From Algoriphagus sp. CAU 1675 (lineage in GTDB: Bacteria > Bacteroidota > Bacteroidia > Cytophagales > Cyclobacteriaceae), in contig NZ_JARHUI010000006.1 in NCBI RefSeq assembly GCF_029222925.1, positions 1 through 64,000 of the forward strand: a stretch of 64,000 nucleotides of DNA. Direction: 5' to 3'. Positions 8,860-18,451 of this stretch are shown piece by piece (the first letter of the stretch is position 1; each line of letters begins with the position of its first letter). A program made the translations under genes and the position numbers. The notes under the pieces were generated by a model. The model saw nothing but the letters and a program-made list of their open reading frames with translations. It was not told the origin of the DNA and did not search any database.

Positions 8860-8871
8860 TTTTCTCAACAA

Positions 8872-9867
8872 ATGGCGGATTCCAACTTCATTGATTACGT
8901 AAAATTCTGCTCCAGGTCAGGAGCAGGAGGGGCAGGTTCTATGCATTTCCGAAGGGAAAAGCATGTTCCAAAAGGAGGTCCTGACGGGGGTGACGGTGGT
9001 CGTGGGGGACATATTATATTGAGAGGAAACTCCCAGCTTTGGACTTTGCTGCATTTGAAATATAAAAAACATGTAATCGCAGATCCCGGAAAAGGCGGTG
9101 AAGGAGGAAGAAGAAAAGGTGCTGACGGAAAGGATGTGATTCTGGAGGTGCCTTTGGGTACGGTTGCCAAAGATGCCGAAACCGGGGAAAAGAGATTTGA
9201 AATCACTGAAGACGGCCAGGAAGTAATCTTGACACGGGGTGGTAGAGGAGGATTAGGAAATGATCATTTCAAAACAGCTACGAATCAAGCCCCTCATTAT
9301 TCTCAACCTGGAGAGTCGGGCATTGAGGAATGGATTATCCTTGAACTCAAACTATTGGCGGATGTGGGTTTGGTAGGTTTCCCAAATGCAGGAAAATCCA
9401 CGCTTCTTTCATCCATTTCTGCCGCAAAGCCGGAAATTGGAGACTATCCATTTACTACCCTTGTTCCTAATCTAGGTGTAGTTGGTTACCGGGACGACAA
9501 GTCCTTTGTCATGGCGGATATTCCAGGGATCATAGAAGGTGCCGCGGAAGGGAAGGGCTTAGGAATCCGGTTTTTGAGGCATATAGAGCGAAATTCAATC
9601 CTTCTTTTTTTGATTCCTGCCGATGCCCCCGATTTAGGGGAACAATACAGGATTCTTTTGGGAGAGTTGGAAAAATATAACCCCGAATTACTTGACAAAA
9701 GAAGGATTCTGGCGATTTCAAAGTCCGATCTTTTGGATCAGGAATTGATGGATGAAATGGAACGAGAAATTCCGAAAGGAATTCCTCACGTTTTCATTTC
9801 CTCAGTATCCCAATATAACCTCGACAAGCTGAAAGACTTGATCTGGCAGGCTATCCAAGAGGATTGA
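8872..9867 (+). CDS. obgE: Obg-family GTPase
   Basis: Ribosome-associated GTPase required for 50S maturation and growth control. It has the glycine-rich Obg fold at residues 1-158 ([37 protein letters not shown]) followed by the G domain with P-loop [11 protein letters not shown], switch [12 protein letters not shown] and AISKSDLL as the guanine-specificity motif. At 331 residues it lacks the C-terminal OCT extension of some Obg proteins, as is common in Bacteroidota. It lies upstream of grpE-dnaJ with an 80-base gap. Confidence 0.96.
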   Translation: MADSNFIDYVKFCSRSGAGGAGSMHFRREKHVPKGGPDGGDGGRGGHIILRGNSQLWTLLHLKYKKHVIADPGKGGEGGRRKGADGKDVILEVPLGTVAKDAETGEKRFEITEDGQEVILTRGGRGGLGNDHFKTATNQAPHYSQPGESGIEEWIILELKLLADVGLVGFPNAGKSTLLSSISAAKPEIGDYPFTTLVPNLGVVGYRDDKSFVMADIPGIIEGAAEGKGLGIRFLRHIERNSILLFLIPADAPDLGEQYRILLGELEKYNPELLDKRRILAISKSDLLDQELMDEMEREIPKGIPHVFISSVSQYNLDKLKDLIWQAIQED

Positions 9868-9947
9868 GGTGTCAGTTTGTCAGTTTAATCCCAATGGCAA
9901 CAATATTGTTATTCAAACTTCAAACCAGCTATTGATAAATAAGATTT

Positions 9948-10517
9948 ATGAAAAATAAAGAGCAAGACCTGAACGAAAACCAGCAAGAAGAACAACTGGT
10001 AGATGAGCAGTCCGCTGGCGCTGAAAATAATTCCCAATCCAATAATGAGGAGCAAGAAGCTGAGAATCCTGTGAAAAAACTCGAGGCAGATGTGGCTGAG
10101 ATGAAGGATAAATATCTGCGCTTGTATTCGGATTTTGAAAACTTCAGAAAGCGCAATGCAAAAGAGCGTTTGGAATTGATCAAGACAGCTTCAGAGGATG
10201 TACTTCGTGAATTGCTTCCGGTGTTAGATGATTTTGAGAGAGCTTTGAAGGCCAGTGAAAACGAAGAAGATGCACTGAAAGTTAGAGAAGGGAATCAGCT
10301 GATTTTCCATAAGTTTTCAAGAATCCTGGAAAGCAAAGGCCTAAAGCCCATGGAGGATTTGATTGGTAAACCTTTTGATGCAGATACTCAGGAGGCAATC
10401 ACCCAAATCCCTGCTCCAACAGAGGAGATGAAGGGAAAGGTAATCGATGTGGTTGAGAAAGGATATACTTTGGGTGAAAAGGTAGTCCGATTCGCAAAAG
10501 TAGTGACTGGAGCATAA
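9948..10517 (+). CDS. grpE: nucleotide exchange factor GrpE
   Basis: Co-chaperone that releases ADP from DnaK. The 189-residue protein has a low-complexity, Gln/Glu-rich N-terminus, a long coiled coil (KKLEADVAEMKDKYLRLYSDFENFRKR), and the conserved head with LLPVLDDFERAL, GKPFDADTQEAI and the C-terminal VIDVVEKGYTLGEKVVRFAKVVT. The dnaJ start follows after 3 bases, so the two are one operon. dnaK is not in this window. A perfect 12-base palindrome (9899-9910) precedes the gene. Confidence 0.95.
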   Translation: MKNKEQDLNENQQEEQLVDEQSAGAENNSQSNNEEQEAENPVKKLEADVAEMKDKYLRLYSDFENFRKRNAKERLELIKTASEDVLRELLPVLDDFERALKASENEEDALKVREGNQLIFHKFSRILESKGLKPMEDLIGKPFDADTQEAITQIPAPTEEMKGKVIDVVEKGYTLGEKVVRFAKVVTGA

Positions 10518-10520
10518 GAT

Positions 10521-11627
10521 ATGGCAAAAAGAGATTATTACGAGGTATTGGGAGTTTCTAAGTCTGCCTCTCCAGAGGAGATTAAGAAGGCTTATCGAAA
10601 ACTTGCAATTCAATACCATCCGGATAAAAACCCGGACAATCCGGAAGCTGAGGACAAATTCAAAGAGGCAGCTGAAGCCTATGAGGTGCTAAGCAATCCC
10701 GAAAAACGCCAACGCTATGACCAGTTTGGTCACCAAGGTGTAGGGGGAAGTGGAGGCTATGGTGGCGCCGGGATGAATATGGAAGATATTTTCTCTCAGT
10801 TCGGGGATATTTTCGGAGGAGGAGGATTTGGGTCTTTCTTTGGAGGTGGCGGCGGAGGCCGTAGAGCCAGAAAAGGAACCAATCTCCGTGTAAAACTGAA
10901 ACTGAACCTTCAAGAGATCGCAAACGGCGTAGAGAAAAAAATCAAAGTAAAGCGGCATGTCATTGCTCCGGGAGTGACCTTTAAGTCTTGTACAACTTGT
11001 CAGGGTACCGGTCAGATAAAGAAGGTAGTCAATACCATGCTTGGACAGATGGTGTCAGCAAGTACCTGTGCAGTTTGTGGAGGTAGTGGGCAAATTGTGG
11101 ACAAGAAGCCTGCAGAAGCCGATTCCAAAGGCCTTATTGTGAAGGAGGAGATTATTTCCATCAATATCCCGGGAGGTGTTTCTGAAGGAATGCAATTAAG
11201 CATGTCCGGAAAAGGAAATGAAATCCCTGGTGGAATCCCCGGCGACCTGCTCATAGTCATTGAGGAAGTTGAGGATCAAATCCTGCAGAGAGATGGTAAT
11301 AATGTGGTCTATGACCTATACATATCCTTCTTGGATGCGGCTTTGGGCTCGTCTGTGGAAGTGCCTACCATAGATGGTAAAGTCAAGATAAAAATTGATC
11401 CCGGGACTCAAAGCGGAAAAATGCTGCGTCTTAAAGGAAAAGGAATAAAAGATATCAATGGGTATTCCAAAGGTGATCAGTTGATCATGGTGAATGTTTG
11501 GACACCAACTCAGCTCTCCAAAGAGGAGCGTCAAGCTTTGGAGGCCATGAAAGGATCAGAAAACTTCAAGCCCGATCCAGGAAAGTTCGAAAAATCCTTT
11601 TTTGATAAAATGAAGGAGTTTTTCTAA
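10521..11627 (+). CDS. dnaJ: DnaJ chaperone with a reduced zinc-finger region
   Basis: Hsp40 partner of DnaK, 368 residues: J domain (1-70, HPD at 33-35), Gly/Phe-rich linker (about 72-115), central region, and C-terminal substrate-binding domains. Only two CxxCxGxG repeats are present (CTTCQGTG from Cys157 and CAVCGGSG from Cys183) instead of four. The spacing and the sequence [13 protein letters not shown] between them match repeats 2 and 3 of normal DnaJ. Repeat 1 is replaced by [12 protein letters not shown] and repeat 4 by ADSKGL, so zinc site I is missing and site II is kept. The reading frame is intact, so this is not a broken gene. It is co-transcribed with grpE and ends at a terminator. 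Confidence 0.94.
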   Translation: MAKRDYYEVLGVSKSASPEEIKKAYRKLAIQYHPDKNPDNPEAEDKFKEAAEAYEVLSNPEKRQRYDQFGHQGVGGSGGYGGAGMNMEDIFSQFGDIFGGGGFGSFFGGGGGGRRARKGTNLRVKLKLNLQEIANGVEKKIKVKRHVIAPGVTFKSCTTCQGTGQIKKVVNTMLGQMVSASTCAVCGGSGQIVDKKPAEADSKGLIVKEEIISINIPGGVSEGMQLSMSGKGNEIPGGIPGDLLIVIEEVEDQILQRDGNNVVYDLYISFLDAALGSSVEVPTIDGKVKIKIDPGTQSGKMLRLKGKGIKDINGYSKGDQLIMVNVWTPTQLSKEERQALEAMKGSENFKPDPGKFEKSFFDKMKEFF

Positions 11628-11635
11628 AAAAAATG

Positions 11636-11661
11636 AAAGCCGGAAGCAATTCTGGCTTTTT
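11636..11661 (+). terminator. terminator of grpE-dnaJ
   Basis: A 10-bp stem AAAGCCGGAA/TTCTGGCTTT (one G-T pair) with a GCAA tetraloop is followed by T7. It begins 9 bases after the dnaJ stop. Confidence 0.85.
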
Positions 11662-11708
11662 TTATATTTTTAAAAAACCTTTTGAGAGTCGAGTCGTAAC
11701 CTATCCGT

Positions 11709-12596
11709 ATGCTGAGGAAATTCTGTCTGCTATTTCTGGGATTTTTTGTAGGGATAAGTGTAAGTCAGGCACAGTTGATAAAGGAATACAAAGCCCCTGA
11801 AAAAGACGGCTTTGATCTTGTTCTCTTAGGCTTTTCTTCCTACAAAAGCGCTATGAACCTGAGAAGGGTTCGAGCATCTGAGCCTGTTAATATTCATGGT
11901 CATTTAGAGCAAACCAATATTTTGCCTGCTTTTAGCCATCGGATAGAGGGGAATGTTCTATATGCCTCACTCGTCCATAAAAATGTTGAATCCGAAAATC
12001 TGGGGAAAAGCATCACTTCTAAGCTTTTTTCTGGGGAAAGGTCAGATTTTCAGCATTCTTGGGATGTGGGATTGGCATCCAATTTTTTGTACCATTTGGA
12101 CTTCTCCTTGGGGATGGGGGTTGCAAATTTTGATTTGGCATTATTGCCAATCAGTCAGCTAAAAGTGAAAAGTGCCAGTTCAGATGTTTATATCCATTAC
12201 AGCAGCGAAGAACCTAATCGGGTGTTGATGGATACCCTATTGGTGACCTTGAATATGGGGACGGTTGATGTCAGTTCCGCAAACTTCACCAATGCGAAGA
12301 AGATGATTTTTGAGGTAAACTATGGGACTCTCAATTTGAGTTTTTCAAACGGAATGTCTACTTCCTCACAAGTCATTGCTGCTGTGGGTGCGGGAAAATT
12401 AAACCTTCATCTCCCATCAGATTCCTACCCGATCAAATTGAAAATGAAAACCACCCCAATGTGCCGAACCACGGTTCCGAAATATCTCAAAATGATCGAC
12501 AAAGAGACCTATGTAACCAAGGGGTATAAGGAAAATGATCCCAAACTACTGGAGTTGATCATCGATGTTGGAGTGGGCTCACTGACTGTAGAATAA
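11709..12596 (+). CDS. exported protein with repetitive beta structure, function unknown
   Basis: The 295-residue protein begins with a signal peptide (MLRKFCLLFLGFFVGISVSQAQ). The C-terminal half has short beta-strand repeats with regularly spaced glycines (VTLNMGTVDVSSANF, FEVNYGTLNLSFSN, AAVGAGKLNLHLPSD, IIDVGVGSLTVE), which recalls the 'toastrack' adhesin-like DUF4097/LiaF C-terminal fold. That relation is a guess from pattern only. It ends 7 bases before an ABC ATPase gene and may belong to the same transcript, suggesting an envelope role. No enzyme motif was seen. Confidence 0.6.
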   Translation: MLRKFCLLFLGFFVGISVSQAQLIKEYKAPEKDGFDLVLLGFSSYKSAMNLRRVRASEPVNIHGHLEQTNILPAFSHRIEGNVLYASLVHKNVESENLGKSITSKLFSGERSDFQHSWDVGLASNFLYHLDFSLGMGVANFDLALLPISQLKVKSASSDVYIHYSSEEPNRVLMDTLLVTLNMGTVDVSSANFTNAKKMIFEVNYGTLNLSFSNGMSTSSQVIAAVGAGKLNLHLPSDSYPIKLKMKTTPMCRTTVPKYLKMIDKETYVTKGYKENDPKLLELIIDVGVGSLTVE

Positions 12597-12603
12597 TTTT
12601 TGA

Positions 12604-13494
12604 ATGCTTGAAATCAAACAGCTGAGCAAGGCTTATGGCCAGACCAAAGCGCTTACCGAAATAGATTTATCAGTGCCGAAAGGAGTGATCTTCGGCCTGC
12701 TAGGTCCGAATGGAGCAGGGAAGACTACCCTTATTAGAATCATCAATCAAATTATAGAAGCTGATTCCGGGTCTATCCATTTTGAAGGGAATCGTCTATC
12801 TCCTGCTCATATTGGGAAAATTGGTTATTTGCCTGAGGAACGAGGGCTTTACAAAAAAATGAAGGTCTGGGATCAGATGCTGTATTTTGCCAGACTGAAA
12901 GGACTCAGTGACAAGGAAGCCAAGCATAGAATCAGCGATTGGCTTGACAAAATGGAAATGAATACCTGGAGGGAAAAGAAGATCGAAGATCTTTCCAAAG
13001 GAATGGCGCAGAAGGTTCAATTTATCTCCACTATTATTCATAAGCCTTCACTTCTGATCTTGGATGAGCCATTTTCAGGTTTTGACCCCGTGAATGCCGA
13101 AATAATCAAGAATGAAATTCTGGAGCTTAAAAAGAACGGAACTACTGTAGTTTTAAGTACTCATCGAATGGAGTCGGTTGAATTACTCTGTGACCAAGTA
13201 GCCATGATCAACCGCTCCCGAAAAATCCTGGATGGCTCAATCCGGGAAGTCAAAAACTCTTATAGACCTGAAGTATTTAGTGTCACTTTGACAAACCTCC
13301 GCCAGCCCCTTCCCTTCGAATGGGTTGCTGAACAGGAGGATGATTCCTATCATTTTTCACTTCCACTCAGCGGTAAATCCCCAAATGAGCTACTAGGGGA
13401 ATTGATGCAATATGGACAGGTACTGAAGTTTCAGGAAGTCTTCCCTACCATGGAGGAAATATTTATTTACCAGGTCAAATCAACAGAGCAATGA
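12604..13494 (+). CDS. ABC-2 type exporter, ATP-binding subunit
   Basis: A 296-residue cytoplasmic ATPase with Walker A GPNGAGKTT, signature LSKGMAQKVQF (a variant of LSGGQ), Walker B LLILDEPFSGFDP and the H-loop STHRMES. The C-terminal 75 residues form the extra domain typical of NatA-like exporters. The permease start overlaps its stop by 4 bases (ATGA), so the pair forms one transporter. The transported substrate is unknown; NatAB homologues export Na+, others export drugs or envelope components. Confidence 0.93.
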   Translation: MLEIKQLSKAYGQTKALTEIDLSVPKGVIFGLLGPNGAGKTTLIRIINQIIEADSGSIHFEGNRLSPAHIGKIGYLPEERGLYKKMKVWDQMLYFARLKGLSDKEAKHRISDWLDKMEMNTWREKKIEDLSKGMAQKVQFISTIIHKPSLLILDEPFSGFDPVNAEIIKNEILELKKNGTTVVLSTHRMESVELLCDQVAMINRSRKILDGSIREVKNSYRPEVFSVTLTNLRQPLPFEWVAEQEDDSYHFSLPLSGKSPNELLGELMQYGQVLKFQEVFPTMEEIFIYQVKSTEQ

Positions 13495-14798
13495 ACAAAA
13501 TCTGGTTAGTAATTCAGAGAGAGTATTTGGCTAGGGTAAAGAAAAAATCTTTTTTGCTGGCCACTCTTTTGACTCCATTGATTTTCCCAGCCATCATGGG
13601 AATATTTGTTTGGATAGCAGTGGAGGAAAAGGAAAACCAATCCCTCCGCATCATTGAGGTGGTAGACGAGAACAGGCAGTTTTTTCTGGAAAGTTCAGAT
13701 CAATATGCTTTTTCCTTTTCAGACAAAAATCTCGAAGAGGCAAAGGAAATGGTACATAAAGGGGAACGTTATGGGGTTTTATATCTTCCAGACTTTGATC
13801 TTAAGCATCCTGAAGGCATAGTTTTTTACGGGAATGAAAATCCAAGTATGAATTTGACTGGCTATCTGGAAAGTAGCCTGAAGAAAAAAATTGAAGATCA
13901 GCGCTTGTACGATAGTGGGGTGGATCCTTCAATTCTCAGTGATATCCGTACCAATGTGGACATCAAGTCTATTACCATTGATGAAAGGGGACAGGAAAAA
14001 GTCACCGATTCCACAGTGAATTATGCAATAGGCTTTCTTGCGGGGATCTTGATTTACATGTTCATTTTCATCTACGGCAACCAGATCATGCAGGGAGTCA
14101 TTGAAGAAAAATCCAGTAGAATTATAGAAATCCTGGTTTCCTCACTCAAACCTTTTCAGCTCATGATGGGAAAAATCGTGGGGATAGCAGGAGTGGGATT
14201 GACCCAATTATTGATTTGGATAGTTTTGATTGGCACGCTTACCAGTCTGGTGACTGGGTATTTAGGGATGCAAATGCCCCAGCAACAAGCTATGGAAATG
14301 ATCAATCCGGACATGACCCAAGCAGTCCCAAATTCTGAGGTTTCCGAGATTTTACAGGTTTTGTCTGGAATAGATTTCCTACAAATTGTTTCCAGTTTTG
14401 TCTTCTACTTTTTGGGAGGTTATCTGCTCTATGGAGCTTTGTTTGCAGCAATAGGCTCAGCAGTGGAGACACCTTCGGATGCACAGCAGTTTATGCTTCC
14501 AGTGACAGTTCCTTTGATTGCCGCTTACATGGGTTTGTTTGTATTTGTACTTCAGGACCCCAATAGTACCACATCCTTTTGGTTGTCTATTATTCCCTTG
14601 ACATCGCCAATTGCCATGATGGGAAGAGTAAGCTATGGGGTGCCTTTTTGGGAACTTGGGCTATCTATGGTTTTGTTGGTTCTGGGGTTTTTGGCGACAA
14701 CTTGGCTAGCCGGAAAAATTTACAGAATTGGCATTCTGATGCACGGTACCAAGCCCGGCTATAAAACCCTTTGGAAGTGGATCAAGACTAACAACTGA
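13491..14798 (+). CDS. ABC-2 type exporter, permease subunit (NatB-like)
   Basis: The 435-residue membrane protein has an N-terminal helix (FLLATLLTPLIFPAIMGIFVWIA), an extracytoplasmic domain of about 150 residues, and then five to six membrane helices. The conserved segment IMQGVIEEKSSRIIEILVSSLKPFQLMMGKIVG is characteristic of the ABC-2 permease family. It is coupled to the ATPase gene by a 4-base overlap and ends the operon at a strong bidirectional terminator. Confidence 0.92.
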   Translation: MNKIWLVIQREYLARVKKKSFLLATLLTPLIFPAIMGIFVWIAVEEKENQSLRIIEVVDENRQFFLESSDQYAFSFSDKNLEEAKEMVHKGERYGVLYLPDFDLKHPEGIVFYGNENPSMNLTGYLESSLKKKIEDQRLYDSGVDPSILSDIRTNVDIKSITIDERGQEKVTDSTVNYAIGFLAGILIYMFIFIYGNQIMQGVIEEKSSRIIEILVSSLKPFQLMMGKIVGIAGVGLTQLLIWIVLIGTLTSLVTGYLGMQMPQQQAMEMINPDMTQAVPNSEVSEILQVLSGIDFLQIVSSFVFYFLGGYLLYGALFAAIGSAVETPSDAQQFMLPVTVPLIAAYMGLFVFVLQDPNSTTSFWLSIIPLTSPIAMMGRVSYGVPFWELGLSMVLLVLGFLATTWLAGKIYRIGILMHGTKPGYKTLWKWIKTNN

Positions 14799-14810
14799 TA
14801 GAAAAAATAA

Positions 14811-14837
14811 AAACCGGGTTGAGAAACCCGGTTTTTT
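14811..14837. terminator. bidirectional terminator between the exporter and dps
   Basis: A perfect 10-bp stem (AAACCGGGTT/AACCCGGTTT), loop GAGA, has T runs on both strands. It serves the convergent permease (plus) and dps (minus) genes. Confidence 0.88.
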
Positions 14838-14839
14838 CT

Positions 14840-15310
14840 TTATCGAAGGTATGCGGAAAGCATCCAGACGATTTTTTCTTTCGTGGTGATATAATCACTC
14901 ATCAGGGAAACTGTGCCCTCATCCCCATGCTCGCTTGCTGCTTCCAAAACCACACGCTCCGAATTGAGCAAAGTGTTGAGGTTATCCTTAACGATTTCTA
15001 CCATTCTTTTTGGTTCAGTCACCTCCTTGGCTTCTTTGATATGTGAATTATCTATGTATTCAGTATAGGAGGAAAAAGGTCTTCCTCCCAGGGTAAGGAT
15101 ACGCTCCGCAGTCTCGTCAACAGCCAGGTTTGCAGCATTGTAAAGTTCCTCAAACTTTGCATGCAGCTCAAAGAAATTGGGACCGGTAACATTCCAATGA
15201 AAATTTCTTAGATTTTGATAATAAATCTGATAGTTTGCGAGCAAGATGTTGAGTTTGTCAACAAGGATTCTGCTCTCTTTTGCCTGTAATCCTATTTCGT
15301 TTGTTTTCAT
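14840..15310 (-). CDS. dps: Dps-family ferritin-like DNA-protection protein
   Basis: A 156-residue mini-ferritin that oxidises and stores iron with peroxide and can shield DNA under starvation. Dodecamer-interface ferroxidase residues are visible: NFHWNVTGPNFFELHAKFEELY supplies the His and the Asp/Glu-side ligands, and AVDETAERILTLGG is the second conserved block. The C-terminus lacks a long basic tail, so DNA binding is uncertain. It is monocistronic and no convincing promoter was found in the 140 bases upstream. Confidence 0.92.
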   Translation of the reverse strand: MKTNEIGLQAKESRILVDKLNILLANYQIYYQNLRNFHWNVTGPNFFELHAKFEELYNAANLAVDETAERILTLGGRPFSSYTEYIDNSHIKEAKEVTEPKRMVEIVKDNLNTLLNSERVVLEAASEHGDEGTVSLMSDYITTKEKIVWMLSAYLR

Positions 15311-15455
15311 ATCAATAGCTGGTTTTTGTTACTTATTTATACTATAAATTTACGAAATATCGCAGCCAGAAGCCAACTGATAAAATCTATACCCGAGATA
15401 TACTATCTATGGGATTAAGCAGTTTATAGCTTGTGCACCCGCATAAAGATTGTCC

Positions 15456-16688
15456 ATGAAAAACCGTTTCCAGGATCTTACTTCTATCGATTTTTACCAA
15501 AACCGAAAACAGGTCAAATGGCTGGTTTTTATCGTCTCATTGATCATCGGTGCAGGTTCTATTTGGTACACAAACAGTTTGGTGGATGAGCTCAGAGAAA
15601 GAGAAAGAAGACAGATTGAATTGCTTTCCAGCGCCTTGGAATATGCGGCCGTCAACACCGAAAACCTGACCTTTATCAATCAGGAGATCATCCAGCAAAA
15701 CTATTCTATTCCTATCATTATGGTAGATGCTTCCGGAGAACCCATGGAATTCCGGAATATCAGTTTTCAGAAAAATGCCAACGCAGGGGACAGTCTTAAA
15801 ACTCTGGAAATCGAATTGGCAGAAATGAAGGCGGAATATGAACCCATCCTACTTAGAGAGGCTGATATCCATATTTATTATCGCAACTCGGAGTTGCTGA
15901 CCAATCTCAAATACTATCCTTATGTGCAATTGGCAGTGATTCTGATTTTCGGGGTATTGGCCTATACCCTGTTCAACCAGAGCAAGATTGCAGAGCAAAA
16001 CCGGGTCTGGGCTGGTTTGACCAAGGAAACTGCGCATCAGTTGGGAACACCGATCGCATCCCTAATGGCTTGGATTGACTACTTGCGGAATTCTCCTGTT
16101 TGGGAAGAAAACAAGGAGATCATTACGGAAATGGACAAGGATGTAATGAAGCTTCGCATGGTGACAGAGCGATTTAGCAGCATTGGGAGTAAACCGGTCA
16201 TTCAGGCAGAAAATCTCTATGAAGTAATCGAAGAGACCATCACTTACTTGAGACCTAGAATCTCCACTAAGGTGGATCTGAAAATCAAAGCAGATTCCCG
16301 TGACCTGGAAGCCATGATGAACAAGCCCCTGTTTGAATGGGTGGTAGAGAACATCTGTAAAAATGCCGTGGATGCCATGAAAGGAAAGGGCGAGATTACC
16401 GTAGAAATCCTTCAGGACAGTGATAAATTCGTCTTGGTGGATATTACGGATACGGGAAAGGGAATGGAGAAGAGAATGTTTAAAAAAGTCTTCAATCCCG
16501 GATTTTCTACCCGGCAGCGAGGTTGGGGGTTGGGATTGACTCTTGCCAAACGTATCATCGAAAGCTATCACGGAGGAAAAATCTTTGTGAAATCTTCCGA
16601 ACTGGGAAAAGGAACTACTTTCCGGATCGTGCTGCATAGTACCCTGGAAGGAGTGGGGCAATTTGTGACCGAGGGGATTCTTGAATAA
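15456..16688 (+). CDS. membrane sensor histidine kinase
   Basis: A 410-residue inner-membrane kinase. It has a membrane helix near residues 19-39 (WLVFIVSLIIGAGSIWYT), a periplasmic sensor region of about 110 residues, a second helix near 150-170, and then a HisKA domain with phospho-acceptor His194 in ETAHQLGTPIASLMAW. The HATPase domain shows N box VVENICKNAVDAM, G1 DTGKGM and G2 GWGLGLTLAKRI. No HAMP domain is evident between helix 2 and the H box. The ATG at 15456 is preferred to a TTG 6 bases upstream. No response regulator is adjacent, so it is an orphan; its signal is unknown. Confidence 0.9.
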   Translation: MKNRFQDLTSIDFYQNRKQVKWLVFIVSLIIGAGSIWYTNSLVDELRERERRQIELLSSALEYAAVNTENLTFINQEIIQQNYSIPIIMVDASGEPMEFRNISFQKNANAGDSLKTLEIELAEMKAEYEPILLREADIHIYYRNSELLTNLKYYPYVQLAVILIFGVLAYTLFNQSKIAEQNRVWAGLTKETAHQLGTPIASLMAWIDYLRNSPVWEENKEIITEMDKDVMKLRMVTERFSSIGSKPVIQAENLYEVIEETITYLRPRISTKVDLKIKADSRDLEAMMNKPLFEWVVENICKNAVDAMKGKGEITVEILQDSDKFVLVDITDTGKGMEKRMFKKVFNPGFSTRQRGWGLGLTLAKRIIESYHGGKIFVKSSELGKGTTFRIVLHSTLEGVGQFVTEGILE

Positions 16689-16778
16689 AAAAGGGGAACA
16701 CTTCCTATAGATTTTTTTGATTGGATTTGGGTATTGGGTCTTTATCCGTAAAGCAAAGCCCTCAAGGAATTTTTTGCT

Positions 16779-16786
16779 TACCTTTG
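16779..16786 (+). promoter_or_regulatory. putative prfC promoter -7 element
   Basis: TACCTTTG followed by CCCC matches the TAnnTTTG core and lies 20 bases before the prfC ATG. No TTTG is seen at the usual distance upstream, so only the -7 half is supported. Confidence 0.5.
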
Positions 16787-16806
16787 CCCCCTGAAATTCG
16801 AGTCCC

Positions 16807-18387
16807 ATGAGTTTGAAAGAAGAAATCCAAAAACGCAGAACTTTTGCCATCATTGCTCACCCGGATGCAGGTAAGACCACACTGACCGAAAAATTGCTTT
16901 TGTTCGGTGGTGCGATCAATACAGCAGGAGCCGTTAAATCCAACAAAATCGACACGGCAACCAAGTCCGACTGGATGGAAATCGAAAAGCAAAGAGGTAT
17001 TTCTGTGGCTACTTCCGTCATGGGCTTCGAATACAAAGGCATTAAGATCAATCTTTTGGATACTCCAGGTCACCAGGATTTTGCGGAGGATACCTATCGA
17101 ACGCTGACCGCTGTGGATTCGGTGATTATGGTGATTGACTGCGTAAAAGGGGTAGAGATTCAGACTGAAAAACTCATGGAGGTCTGTCGTATGCGAAATA
17201 CGCCCGTGATCTGCTTTATCAACAAACTGGACCGGGAAGGAAGAGATCCCTATGATCTATTGGATGAGGTGGAGGAAAAGCTCAATATCAAAGTAAGACC
17301 TCTTTCCTGGCCCATCGGCATGGGGAAAAGCTTCAAGGGTGTGTACAACCTCTATGACCAAAAGTTGAACCTTTTTACGCCTTCCCAGAGAAAACTAAGT
17401 GACGATAGAAAAACATTTGAGAATCTGGAAGATTCTGAACTGGATCAATTGATTGGACAGAATCCTGCAGACCAGTTAAGAGAGGACGTGGAGCTGATCG
17501 AGGGAGTTTATCCTGAGTTTGAGATTTCGGATTATTTGGAGGGAAAAGTCGCTCCGGTTTTCTTTGGCTCGGCTGTCAATAATTTCGGGGTCAACGAGAT
17601 GCTGGATACCTTCATTCAGATTGCTCCTCCACCCAAAAGCCGAATGACGGATGTACGGGAGGTGAAACCCGAGGAGCCTAAATTTTCAGGCTTTGTGTTT
17701 AAAATTCACGCCAACATGGATCCCAATCACCGTAACCGAATTGCCTTCCTGAGAATCTGTTCCGGGAAATTTGAACGGAATAAACCCTACAACCATGTAG
17801 GAGGGGCCAAGCCGCTTCGTTTTTCCAATGTGACCCAGTTTATGGCTCAGGATAAGGAAATCATCGATGAGGCATTTCCGGGAGATATTGTAGGTCTTTA
17901 TGATACGGGTAACCTGAAAATCGGCGATACCCTGACCGATGGGGAAAACATGGTGTTTACAGGAATTCCGAGTTTCTCACCGGAGATTTTCCGGGAAGTA
18001 GTCAATAAGGATGCGATGAAGACCAAACAGTTGGAGAAGGGGCTGAAGCAGCTGATGGAGGAAGGGGTAGCCCAGTTGTTTACCTTTGAAATGGGGTCCA
18101 GAAAAGTAGTGGGAACTGTGGGACAACTCCAGTTTGAGGTGATCCAGTTCCGTCTGAAAAACGAATACAATGCCACGGTGGAGTTTCATCCTATGAACCT
18201 CTACAAGGCCTGCTGGATCAGCAGTACTGATAAAAAGCAGCTGGATGAATTTGTGCGCTCCAAAAACCGACATATCGCCAGAGATAAGGATGGAAAGCTG
18301 GTCTTTATGGCCGAGTCCAAAGCCTGGTTGCAAATGGTACAGGACAATTATCCCGAGATTGAGTTTCACTTTACCTCGGAGTTTTAA
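16807..18387 (+). CDS. prfC: peptide chain release factor 3
   Basis: Translational GTPase that removes RF1/RF2 from the ribosome after termination. At 526 residues it has the full family length. The G domain has P-loop [15 protein letters not shown], the RF3-specific [11 protein letters not shown], switch [18 protein letters not shown] and [10 protein letters not shown]. Domains II and III contain [27 protein letters not shown] and the C-terminal [17 protein letters not shown]. It is transcribed alone between its own -7 element and a strong terminator. Confidence 0.96.
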   Translation: MSLKEEIQKRRTFAIIAHPDAGKTTLTEKLLLFGGAINTAGAVKSNKIDTATKSDWMEIEKQRGISVATSVMGFEYKGIKINLLDTPGHQDFAEDTYRTLTAVDSVIMVIDCVKGVEIQTEKLMEVCRMRNTPVICFINKLDREGRDPYDLLDEVEEKLNIKVRPLSWPIGMGKSFKGVYNLYDQKLNLFTPSQRKLSDDRKTFENLEDSELDQLIGQNPADQLREDVELIEGVYPEFEISDYLEGKVAPVFFGSAVNNFGVNEMLDTFIQIAPPPKSRMTDVREVKPEEPKFSGFVFKIHANMDPNHRNRIAFLRICSGKFERNKPYNHVGGAKPLRFSNVTQFMAQDKEIIDEAFPGDIVGLYDTGNLKIGDTLTDGENMVFTGIPSFSPEIFREVVNKDAMKTKQLEKGLKQLMEEGVAQLFTFEMGSRKVVGTVGQLQFEVIQFRLKNEYNATVEFHPMNLYKACWISSTDKKQLDEFVRSKNRHIARDKDGKLVFMAESKAWLQMVQDNYPEIEFHFTSEF

Positions 18388-18401
18388 GATGAAAAAGAAC
18401 C

Positions 18402-18433
18402 CCTCCAGATTTTCAAAATCTGGAGGTTTTTTT
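18402..18433. terminator. bidirectional terminator between prfC and the MG2/plug gene
   Basis: A perfect 11-bp inverted repeat (18402-18412 with 18416-18426, CCTCCAGATTT/AAATCTGGAGG) with a 3-base loop is followed by T7 on the plus strand. It lies between two convergent stops. Confidence 0.9.
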
Positions 18434-18451
18434 GTTCTAAATCCATCTTTC

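Noticed and set aside
16062..16853. 263-codon minus-strand ORF across the histidine kinase and prfC start
   Set aside because: It is antisense to a clearly coding kinase gene, has no recognisable domain and spans two real plus-strand genes, so it is a shadow frame.
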